Origin: Temnopleurus reevesii | Taxonomy: Eukaryota; Echinodermata; Echinoidea; Temnopleuroida; Temnopleuridae | Reading direction: 5' to 3' | DNA: 64,000 nt | NCBI GenBank assembly: GCA_036244855.1 | Contig: BQKZ01001442.1 | Span: 33,931 to 97,930 of the forward strand | Shown here: positions 48,801-61,500 of the stretch, in pieces | Layout: every line of letters starts with the position of its first letter | Position numbering within the stretch: the first letter of the stretch is position 1 | The notes under the pieces: model-generated | Databases searched by the model: none | What the model saw: the letters and a program-made list of their open reading frames with translations, nothing else | What the model was told of the DNA's origin: nothing | Made by a program: the position numbers and the translations under genes

Positions 48801-51800
48801 GATATAAATTGTAGGATTGAAAGGACATATCTATGTAATGGGGCCAAGGCAACATGTTTGGCATTGATCAGTGCATGCTGGGTGGATTTTTTTTTTTTGC
48901 ACACAATCTGATTAATTCACATAAGAAATAAACCCAATGTAACCAACAAACAAGCAAATAGAGAACGAATCATCAAATGTAAAAGGAATAACAGGCCAAA
49001 CAAAGAAATGCAATTTCCTTTACTGGTACTACAATATATCTTAGTGCTACTTCTTTACTACTGTAACTTACAGGTCTCTACTGTCCGGTGGAGCATGATC
49101 TGATCATATATGTTGGCCCCTACCAAGGTGGGTGAAACTACGTACCAACCCTGTCCAGCAGAAGCAGACCGATACCAAAACAACAATAGTTAGAATATTA
49201 ATGTCTCCTATCTATTTCTTTATTTTTACATTCTTTCTTTTTCTATTTCTTCTTTACTACTGTAACTTACAGGTCTCTACTGTCCGGTGGAGCATGATCT
49301 GATCCTATGTTGGCCCCCTACCAAGGCCGGTGAAACTACGTACCAACCCTGCCCAGCAGAAGCAGACCAATACCAAACAATAGTTCGAAAATGAATGTCT
49401 CCTGTTCATTTATTTATTTTTACATTATTTTCGTTTTCTTCTTTACTAATTTATCCTATAGGTCTTTACTGTCCGGTGGAGCATGATCTGATCCTATGTT
49501 GGCCCCCTACCAAGGCCGGTGAAACTACGTACCAACCCTGCCCAGCCGAAGCAGACCAGTACCAAACAACAATGGGTATGTTTTTTAATAATTTTTTTTA
49601 ATTAGTTGTTACATTCTTAGAAAAGTTTAGCTATAATCTAAACCAGCTACTTTTATAAAGTTATTTCTATTATATCCTGAAATAGTAATTTATCAGTTCC
49701 AATCTAAATATTTGCACGCTGTTTATGCAAATCTTCTATTTTGAAATAGCTTTTCCAGTCCAATTTTATTTAAACAAAAATCTTCATATTGTATGGGCAG
49801 CACCATGGACTAAATTTTGGCCCACCAGAGAGGTGTTTCATTAAGATGAGAAAAACTTTACGCACGACTTTACGTTCGACTGGTATCCCTACTTGCGCGT
49901 AATCATTCATAATATTACGCGCATGAAGCGCAAAAACTGATACGAGTCGAGCGTATAGTTGTTCTTATCTTGGTGAAACACCTCCCCGGACCTGCTATGA
50001 CTGGATATAAGCATATTTTATGTATTTTCGTGGAAGAGTGCAATAATCATCGGTTGACATTCATTCTCACAGAAAATTGTTTATAGCCATACTGCAATCA
50101 TATCTGATTTTACAATTTCTAACATTATTAAACAACATTTCTTATTTTTTTCTTAGCTTTTCGAATATGCACTTCGAATGGGACGTGGGATACAACCATC
50201 TCACCACAAGACATATATTTGAGCGGGAAAATATGCAGATGCCTTCACTGCAGTGTAAGTTACTAATTTTCTAAGCACTATGAGCTTAACAGGCAAATAA
50301 TTTGGACAAATAAACAACTTTGTTCAAGCATTTACAATAAATTTACGAACACAGAAGAAAATACTTCCATGTTTAATTAGAGAAAACAGGCGATACCGGT
50401 TCGACATTCACCAACAAAATAAGAGGGAAGGAAATTTATTTTAACAATTACCTTTGATTAATGCTTCAATGGAAGATGTTTATTTTGTACAAAATCATGT
50501 GTTGGTTCTGCTCACAGTGCATTATGTATACGTTCGTGTAATGACTACAGCAATTTTAGGTGTATAGTTTGGAAGAAAGATGAATTACATCTACATGAAT
50601 GCAAATTCTCATGGTTTATTCAGACAAGGAAACTCTTATGAGAATATTACAGCTTGAAATAATTATGGTCATCATCCTAAGACATGTTGAGCATCTCCTT
50701 AGGCAGGGTGACAAAAAATTGATACTCACTTCCCCTTTATTCCCATGGGCGGATCTAGCCGCCACAAGTACAAAAGATCCAGAGGGCCGGTATTGTGTGA
50801 GGACCCTTTTGCACTCAGTGTTGCTGGATCCGCATATGATTCCGTCATGATAAAGTCTGCCCAAAGTATATTTGGTATGTTAATGTATACATTTGCAGTG
50901 TTAAAGATTCCCTTTAATAATGGTTCTTCTTTTTTCTATATTTCAATTATTATTTTTTTATTTTTTTCATTTTTACAATTTCCCACTAATCTGGGGAAAA
51001 GCACTAATACCCTCCACCCTACTGTTATTAAACGAAAAGGCGAAAAGTCGTCTATCACAAATCTAACACAATTTTTAATAGAATATTTTCTATATTTTAT
51101 CGAACATCAGGTGCTCTTTACTTTGAACACTTTGGGATGTGCTCTCTCAGCTCTAGCGTGCATCGTGGCCTTTCTTATCTTCTTATTCAGCCGGTAAGTG
51201 TAATGGGATCCAGAGGATGGGGGGGGGGGGGGGGGGGGCAAATGGATCCCTTCATATCATCCAACGAGTTAGGAATAATTTTCCCTAATTGATTTTTTTT
51301 TTTTGCGAGGCCGTTCTTTGACATATTAAATATTGCCAAGCTAAGCCCCTCCCCACTCATTCTCCTTTTTTTCTCTCTTTATCTACATATCTCTCTATAT
51401 GATTATCTTTCTGTCTCCCCCCCCCCTCTCTGTCTCTCTCTCTCTCTCTTTCTTTCTCTTTGTATGTTTCACATTAGCAGATTGGTGTGGTTTAGTAAAG
51501 GCAGTTTCTCTCTCTCTCTCTCTCTTTCTTTCTCTTTGTATGTTTCACATTAGCAGATTGGTGTGGTTTAGTAAAGGCAGTTTGTGTACCGCAAATGAAA
51601 ATGGATTCGAAGAGACTTCTTTTCTATTTTTTATAAACGATTTGTACGCATTTTTTTAATTACAAGAGCACTCCCCCTCCAAAAAAAAATCAGGAACGTA
51701 CAAATCATTTATTACCCCACAAAATCGATTCGTCAATGTTTATCACACACCAACTCCTATTATAACATTGCCATTTCTGCAAGTACTCCCCTGTATTTTT

Positions 51801-54800
51801 TTAATTTGATAGATGTTTGATGTCCTGGACATCTTTAAACACAGATGTGTCAACATCTTCGAGATATGATCACATTCCTTATGAAATAATATGCGTAATT
51901 TTGAAATGTAACCTAATGATGACCGGATGCGCACGGTATCACATTCACACACTTTGTGACCTTTCCCGCCAAAGGTACCACTCTCTTCTTCTTCATTTAA
52001 TATCCAAATAATGATCAGCCGCTCTCTTTGTCATCTATTGGCAAATGAACGTAATTGTTTAATGGAGTTTCTTGTTGACATCCCTTATATCCCTGTACAT
52101 CTTTGTCTAGAAATGCCTAAATCATTGTATTATCTCTTGTGATTTAACTGGATCACGTGTTTAACCCAAACATGCAATTTCTTTGTAAAGATATTTATAC
52201 TTTGTATCAATCCTAACGACTTGCGTACATACCTGCGCAGCCACTTTTCATATATTCATGTTGCCGTGTCGCTTACGTCAGAATGTAAAGGCGGCTCGAA
52301 ATCATATGACTAAAAAAAGGAGACATTATGATTATACTCTCTTCAAAGCTGTGGAAACTCTTAGAAAGTTAATGCGGGAGAGGGCTGAAAGTGCAGGGAC
52401 TCTATCTTAGATTTTGTACGCATTGTCATTGGCCTAAAATCATTCGTTTAAAAAGGAAATTCTACGATATTATATCATAATGATGTGACTTTCCTCTTAC
52501 CAACGACCTGTCAAACAAAATAAAATCTTTATCAGCTCAAATTTTGCGCCCCATGTAAAACCAAAATACTGTGCTCTTGCCTCCTATCGCGGCCCAGGCC
52601 CCAATATGTCCCAAATGCACCGACCAACGATACCCGTATGATCCACGGCAGATCCTCAGTTACCATGGTTAGTTAATTAGAATGGAATTTCGAAAATTCA
52701 CCAGGGATTAAAATGTGTAAAAAAAAGGGTATTTTTTTTCCTTCTCAAACCCTGAACGTTCTTCTCATTCCCTTCGGATGAAAGATGTAAAAATATGTTT
52801 TTCTCTGCAGTTTAAAAAATGTCAATTTATTTAGATGTGTGTATTTGTATGTACTTTTTTTCAACTGCATTCAAATAATTTCACAATTACTTGTTTTGTG
52901 CTTTCCTAGGCGGCTCTGGTGTCGGAGAAACCACATACATTGGCATCTCATCTCCTCCTTCATTCTCAACTATTTCATCTATTTCGTCGGTCTTGGAGTA
53001 CGTCAGTCATCAGATGCAAACAATATTAAGGTAAATAATTACATTTTTACACCCATTTTGTTTATTTATTTATAAATTATTATTTATTTATTAATTTTCA
53101 TATATTTATTAATTTATATCTATTTATTCATTTTTACTTATTGTCTTATCTAAAAAGCACAGTAGTCCCATTGGACCCAATTCGTTAATGATTTTATGAA
53201 CTTTACTGGTCTACTCGCGAGGGGATGTTGCACGAACCCGTCGTAGCAATAGACCACTTTCGTAAATTGTATTCAAATTTATTCATGTTTACCTCAAGAT
53301 GAACTACATGTATTTATTCAGCTGTAAGAAAATAATGAAAATACAATACTCAGTATGCCACTTGCATACAATAAAGTTGCGAGGTTAGAAAACATTGTAG
53401 CTTGACCCACTTAGCAACAACTAATGCCTGTTGTCCACATTCCTTCCATTGATATATGATTATTCAATACTAGGTGAACAAATAGTTTGTCATTGTGAGT
53501 TTGACAAAGAAGAGTGCATACAATTTGAATACATTACGAAAATGGTCTATTCATCGCTGATTTAATGAACCGGCCTCCTAGCGAGGGGAGATTGTAAGAA
53601 CCAGTCGTAGAAATTCGATTGAAATTAATGTGATTAAAATAATACGATTTTAACTGGTATGCCTTTGTTTGACGCTATGTCGGGATTTCTACGTGTTCAA
53701 GCAGCGGCCCCCATAGTCATATAGGCCAGTTTTTTAGACGATGATTATGCCAAATGGTAATGCGATATGAAAAGTTGTTAAATCAGTAATAGTTCTTTGA
53801 AAAAGGTAGGGGTGTAAACACGACCTCATCAATATCATCGTATGAGGGCGCAGTTTAATGAAATAAGTGGGCGATTTATCTAAAAAAAAATCAGATGGAA
53901 ATATCATTTATCTATGTACATGTATCTAAGAACAAAACAGAAGTAACCAAGAATTGCATATTCAAATAATTTATTTAATTTGCATAATAATAATTATGAT
54001 TTAGACTCAAGGGGGCATTCTGTTCCTTTTCTCCGTTCTGTAATTATTGCGTGAAAGCTCGTGCTTCCACAAAATTCTGCAAATAATAAAAGAGAAACGT
54101 TTGTAATCACAATATCATCAGTAAGTCGTGGGACAATAGATCCGTATGTCAGGTATTGAATTTTGCAGACATAGCAATCACAATCAGGTTCCGATTTCAA
54201 TATCATTATAAAGAGCATTGAATTGACGTTCGGATCTAGATTATACACTTAAAAAACAGTCGATGTTGAAATATATTGATTTGATTCCAAATTGATGTTA
54301 TTTTAACACCATTCTGGTGTGGTCTATATAGATTCCGATTGGTGTTAGATGAGGGAGTTGGGACTCACAACTCCCTGGTTAGATTTAACACCAGCGTTTT
54401 TGCAGTGAATCATGTTGATAGAGGCATAACAAAAGAGGGATAATATCTGGTGAGAATAGAATAATAAAACTCAGAGTTTGTTTAGGGCAAAAATGCTTCA
54501 GTTGTCATTGTTATAAAATTTCCATTTTTCCCTTGTTTCTATATTTTCTTTAGTGGTTGGAGAATCTGCTGGATACACTATACTTTTACGCCTTGATGAC
54601 AAACTATTTCTGGATGCTCGTAGAGGGCCTCTATCTACACACTCTCGTGGTTTTTGCTCTACGAATCGACGCCAATAGGATCAGCTTTCTAATCTACGTA
54701 TTTATTGGATGGAGTAAGTGAAATGATAATACTACTTCTAATAATAATAGCAATATCAATAATGATTAGATAATTTATATAGCGCAGTCACTATAATCTG

Positions 54801-57800
54801 GCAATACTCTAATGTGCTGTGATGTTAGGGTCTCTCACTAAAATAATGCATATAGGTACAATATACTATTGAAAAACCTCAAAAAATAAATAAGTTTTCA
54901 ACAAGCATTCAAAAATAACAACCGATGGAGATGATCCCATTTCCATTGGCAATGTGTTCCAAAATTTTGGAGCAGCACAGCCGTACGCTCAGCCATCGAA
55001 TGTCATTCATTTAAGAATCAGCCCGTCCTGTCCACCTCGAAAACTATGGGAATATCTGTTTGACTCAAAATATAATAATTCAGAGAATTAGTCGGGGGCC
55101 CGACCGTCCAGTATACACCGTTTCTTATGATATTTTTTTTGATGTTGACCTTTCAGCATGAATCACTGTCGTTTCCAAATCTAGATATAACGCGATATAA
55201 ACCATTTCCGTAAAATAGAGTGGGTCATGGGACGATAGATCCGTGCACCGTGTACCGAACTGTGCGGACGCAACAATCACAAGCCGTTCAAAAGTCATTG
55301 AACAGGCATTCGACTTAATTTTTACGGAAAAAGATTATATCGTGTTATATTACATCGCTCATTCAAATTTGATTACACTGTAATACCCATTGCCCTGATG
55401 TATATTAGAAACACTCAGAAAAATTCGGCTACTTTATTATACACAAAGTTGCATTCCAATAAGCATAACCAATTGTCAATCAAACCTATTACGTTAGTGT
55501 TGTGACGAACCGCGCGTGTCAGTATCAAAATCTTAAGGCTGGAATCAGTTTTTTTTCTATTTTTTCATTCATTGACAAAAGCCAATTTGAAAGTCGATTC
55601 CAAACTGATTTAAAAACCTATAGCCCACTATATAATCTGATGTGATTTTGGACTGTGCAATTCCGATAGAACGCTTGTGTAAAGCCCCTGCTTTGAATAA
55701 AATTACATTTCTTATATCATTCTATTATTATCGCTTCCTTTTGAATGAAACAGGATGAAAGCCGATAATCTTCTTCCGACCTGAAAATAGCGCAAGCCTT
55801 AATACTGGATTAACCTGCTTCCGATAATGTTTCAGATGTGTTCCAATTATTCCCAATGATTTGAAGCCTGAAAATTAGATGTAATTTCATACTTACCATC
55901 CATTTATTTGCTGTATACGTGCCTATTTTAGGCCAATGTACCCCCAACCGCCTACGGAGTTAATGTCTCATCGTTGTGCAGAAAAGCTCAATGACAGAAC
56001 ACGTTTATCGTTCTTTTATAGAAGTCTTACTTTAATAGGGAAGATTGGAAGTAAAGCCCCGGTCATATAGGACCCCGGAAGCAACACGATTCACCCCGAC
56101 TCGTTGTTCTGAGGCAGTTAACTGTGAATTAACAAAGAGTCGGGGTGAATCGTGTTGCTTCCGGGGTCCTATGTGACCGGGGCTTTAACTGTAAGGCCTG
56201 TATTCCGATAGCGGGGTTTAACCTAACCCCGAACGAAACCATTGTTATTTAGACCCGAGCTATTCAAAAGTTAAACCAATGGTCTAAATAACAATGACTT
56301 AGACCAGGGCCAGGTTTAAGTTAAACCTCGCTATAGGAATACGGGCTAGTGTGTTTATCATATGTCACAATTTAGCGTGATAGAATAGGCGGGTTCACTA
56401 ACAGATGCAAATTCTATGCAAACTCTGACACAAAGGTTGTTCTTGACAACTCTAAAGCTTGCCCGAGGCTAGCCCGACATAGCAACAAATAATGTATGCA
56501 AACCGGATTCCAAGTAGTGTGGTCTTATTGTTATCAACCGGTTTAAGGAATACCACTTTCGTCGGCAAGAAACGCACATAAATTTGAATATATATATAAG
56601 TAAATCCGCCAATTAAAGGTTGTGCATTGCATCATTTAGCTTCCTGAATTACCTCATACGGACTTTGAAATGTGAGGCGAAACTATAAATAGTCGGGACT
56701 TTTCAGATTGTTTTCCTCCTGATATTCATTCACTCATTTCTATGTTATTATCGACTTTTCTTGAAAATGTTATTGCTAGGCAGCTGTTGTTTAAATACGA
56801 TCATTTTAACAAGCTTATAGAGATTTGTATAAACGTTCAGTTTGCTCCAGACTTTTTCCACTAGCACCTGCTGCTGCAGCTGCTTCTTTGTGTACATATA
56901 TTAGATAATTTATCTCGCGCCTCTGAATAGGTGACTAGAGAGATGGCATGTTTAAATGCTATATATTATTATTATTACATAACATCATATGATGCAGATA
57001 ATAAAAAATGAAATTTACCCATAATTTTTCATATTTTAGATTTTTTTGTATATTCTGTTTGGGCACAGCATGTTATCCAAGTATTCAATATTTATTTTGC
57101 TGTTAAAATGTCACTAATTTGATGATAAATCTGTCACAGTTAATATAATGATAATTCGAGGGTTTACAAGAGAACAAAACAAATCTCAAGTAATTGGATA
57201 CGTACTGATAGCTTACAATTTAATGACCTGTAACTTCCCTAATATCTAAATTTTCTTTATTTCAGTTTTACCAGCATTGTTCGTGTCGATTTGGGCAATC
57301 GTATCAGCATTGACACATTTGAAAAGCGGGTATGTATCGCATTTTGTAGTGAACATATCCTGATTATGATTCGTTAGCTAGCTACACATTCTTGCGTAGT
57401 CTGAAAATTGATTTTCTCCTATATAATTTGACGCTCATCGAAGTTATGACTTGTCACTTAAAAGAAAAATTATTTTATTTCTGCAAGTGATAGAACATTC
57501 CACTCCGATTGCAGTGAGAGAGGGAGAACTCGGAATCAGAGGTGTTTGGAGGAATGACATGATGTGTCAAAATATAATTCGTGTTTTAAAATTGATATAA
57601 GCGAAGAAAAAAAAAGTTTTCCCCATAATTGTACCCATGGCATTTTAACGTGGAATCGCAGGAAACAAAATTTTCAGTAAATTTTTATTTACTTCTTCGC
57701 TAATTTCTGTGCAATTGTCGACATGATCATGATCCATATAAATGAAAAAAAGCCGCTTTTCGAAGGTAACATGGAAACAAAACTAAAATAAACAAAACAA

Positions 57801-58440
57801 CTCTAAATTCTTATTTCTATGTATGTTATACGTATTCTTATTATTTTACCAATTGTCATATTTTCCCATATAAATCTAAATATTTCTACCTATATTCCAA
57901 AATGATTTTTGACGGAAATTCACTCTATCAAAAGAAAAAAAAAGCGAAGAAAACAACACAGAGATAATTATATTAGCAGGAGCCTGAAGATTGACATGAA
58001 AGCAACATTTCCATTTCATTGTACGTTAGAAACCTCATTTACATAACCCTTTGAATACACTGTGGCTTTTGTTTTGAAAAGTGACACTTTTCTTGTCTTT
58101 ACGCTCAAGCATAAATAGAACATAGAAATATCCTGATTTTTATTCACCACCTGGCCAATTATTGATAAATATTACCCGCAACTATTGTTGCTAGGTTCTT
58201 CTTTTTTAAGTTATGTAACTTTGACGAAGGGGAGGACACATTTTTGTTTGTGAATGCTAGACCATTCAAATATCATGTAATTTTCATTGTTTTTATCTTT
58301 ACCTTTCAGGGGATTTGCTAATCCGTTATCACAAAATGGAAGCGTTCAGGATTATATCTGCTTTATAGGTCCTATTGGGGTCGCATTATTTGTAAGTATG
58401 GATTCATTATACGATATAGAATATAATGACATTATATTTG

Positions 58441-58476
<36 letters not shown>

Positions 58477-58518
58477 GTAATAATAATGATAATAATAATA
58501 ATAATGATAATAATAATG

Positions 58519-58555
<37 letters not shown>

Positions 58556-61500
58556 TAATAATAATAATAATGATAATAATAATAATAGTACAATTCTTAT
58601 GTAGCGCAACATACCTTTGAAAAAGGTATCAGTGCGCTTAAATGATATAGTTTAAAATGAAAATAATACTAATAACAATAATGATAATGATAGCAATCGT
58701 GGCTAATGTTAAGCACACAGGTCCACCTTATTAGTGCTCATGCGTTTGTGAAAGTGGAAATAGTTCAATAATAGGATAATAAATCATTTAAAAAATGCAG
58801 GATCCAAACGTTGGAATGATAAATAGATATTGCTTAATGTGTCCACCCCGTCACCATTTAAAAATGTTACTTAAACATTTGAAATTTGTAAGTCGTTTGA
58901 AGCTTGTAATTAACCGTAATGCTAAAAATGGTACTGTGCCATCATCATAATTATTATTTCATTGCTGTTATCATCATGAACTTACTGACAATTTGATAAA
59001 CAATTGTAATACATGCACATGTGTATATTCTATAGCATTTCAATTTAATTTAATGTCGAGACTCGTTGAATTATATGTAACCTAATGAATTCAAATGGAA
59101 ATGCTTTGCGATGTGCCAATATCAAACAGAACTTGCGATGGACACGTGTATGATAAAGACACTAGATGATTTTTGTTATTCACGTGTCTCTTCATTGAAT
59201 TACTAAGGGGCGCATTGATAAGTTTTTCTATCGAGTTTATCCTACGATGGGCCAGAACATCAAGAAAAAGATCGTTAACCGCTCAAAATAGTATCGAAAT
59301 CAGCCACCATATAGTCCCGGACTATATATGTTTAATAGGCTGGGGAGGCCCAATATTATAAAGCCTGTAAAAGACAGAAAGACGCAAATGTACGAAGTTA
59401 ATCTGGAAGGCGGCACAATATCTAATTGAGTCATCGAAAGATGGCGCCATTTCCGATAAACTGTCAGGAAACATTATATTTTATTCGCATTTGTAACGAT
59501 GTGTTTCAAGAATGCTTGTGTTATAGATTTATAGATGTATATAAATCCTACTTGCAGTGGCTTGTGACTACTGATCGTGCTGGATGTTTTTTTCTTATAA
59601 ATGTATAAAATTACGTGGTTTTATGTCACATTCCCCCATTAACATCGGGCAAAGGAAATTAACTTGATGCCTGTTGATGGTTTCAAATGGATCCAGAATC
59701 ATAGAAGTACTGTGGAGTATCGATTTCCAGGAAATTCGCTTAAATCTAGCATTCAAAACACAATTTTAAGATTTTTTTCTGAGCTTGAATAAGTTTCCCT
59801 CATTTCTAAACCGATAGCTGTATCGAAAATTATGTTTCCCGATCGTTTTTGTGCGCGATAATCTCATTGCCTTTCTGCAGCGTTGCAGTGTCAGTATTTT
59901 TCGCTGACACTGTTCTCGCATCCAATTTACGCGCTTGAAAAGCCGGAATCAATTCATAATTATTTATTCTAATGTCGCAAATGAATAAGGTAATCATAGT
60001 AAAAAAAAAAATGAGAATTTGAGGGAGAACTAAGCCTAGCCTTGAATGTGTTTTCAAATAATGAAACAAAAATGATCACCAAACTGTGAAAGCTTGAGCC
60101 AAAAACGTCAAAAATGTTTACTCTTTTCAATCACTGAAATGGTTTAATTTATCATTTCTTCTTTATTTCTGTCTACAGATTAATTGTATTTTCTTGTTCA
60201 ACATCATGCGAGTCTTGTGTAAAAAGCTACGAGAACAAATGAGAAACGAGGAGCAACAATCATGGTGAGTAATATTTCTTTCCTGATCTATTTATTCAAA
60301 CCTAAAAAGACATGGTTACTTCCTTCAATCCCTGCAGCCTCCCTACACACACATAAAAAGAGGTTGTAACTCTGCACCTTCAAGGATGCAAAGCAACTTT
60401 TAAAGCCCAAGTATAGTTTTGGTAAAAGCGAATATTTTTATCGCCAAATTTTGTCTCCAAATCTACTTAAAAAGAAACATGATATTATGAACATGTTGTA
60501 CAAAAGATTGTACGAAAAATTAACAAGTTTTGGAAAAGTTATAACCTAAAGTGTGAAAAATATTTTAGCGTCGTAGCCCCCGACGCGAATTCAATATTTT
60601 CTTTCTTTATAAAGGACAGCTTCTCATGAACAGAATTGGATAAAAAATTCAGAATTTATTCTTTATGTATTCCTTTTTAGCATGCTTTAATAAAATCCTG
60701 GAAATAATTTTATATATGCCCGATAAGAAGCAAAATATTGTTATAACCAAGAGAGGGCGCTAAATACGATTTAACGGTCAAATTCAAATTTTCAAAAGAA
60801 TTCGCTCGTAGAAAATATGCTATGATCTTGAAATGTGTATAGAAACTATATGTCATGGTATATATCCCCAAAATTCACATTTCTTTAATCTTTACCAAAA
60901 CTATACATGGGCTTTAAGGTGCAATAGTTTTCAAAATGCTTGCATTTAAAATTCCCAGTGTAACAATACTCTGCACCCTTATTAAGGTGCAAAGTTGCAC
61001 CTCTTTCTCTCCGTCTGTGTCCTCCTTGACAAGAATCTCTGGATACAGAAAATAAAATGCACGATATTACATGGATTAAACCCATCTTTCTTACAATTTC
61101 TCATGCAGAAAATTTAGCAATACATTTCGAAAGTATATTGACATTAGCTGGGGCCGAACTCCATTCAGAGTCAAGTATTATTTGGAATCGTGTTCGATTT
61201 GAAACGGTCACATTTAATCCAAAAATTGTTATGTGTGTTTTCGTGATTGGTCACTTTTTTATTCGGAATTGAATTTGATGGCTTTTGCCTCAACGGAATC
61301 GTTCCCGTTCACTTTTAGATGAAAAATTTCATTTGAATTCTGATAAGTCTGTTCTAGCATTTCGTCTGTGTTTTCACGAAGTGACGGGAGCTATAAAAGT
61401 GTATTGTTGCATGAAGACACAGAAATCTCGACATAGCGCCAATTCACGGGCATCCTATCGAACAACGTGCTTTTTCGTTAAAGAAGGACACGTTTCAATG

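Larger units (their letters stand above)
31326..49461 (+). other. Intron 1 of the receptor gene (about 18 kb)
   Basis: GT-AG intron (GTAAGA ... CCTATAG). It contains both scaffold gaps, TIR elements of families A, G, H, J, L, P and U, SINE fragments, several microsatellites, and the two decayed exon 2 copies at its 3' end. No other conserved coding exon was recognised in it on either strand. Splice of exon 1 to exon 2 is inferred from phase. Confidence 0.65.

Noticed and set aside
50599..50870. Additional receptor exon
   Set aside because: Open frames and a phase 0 candidate exist, but splice sites are weak and no family motif is visible; kept only as a place to look.
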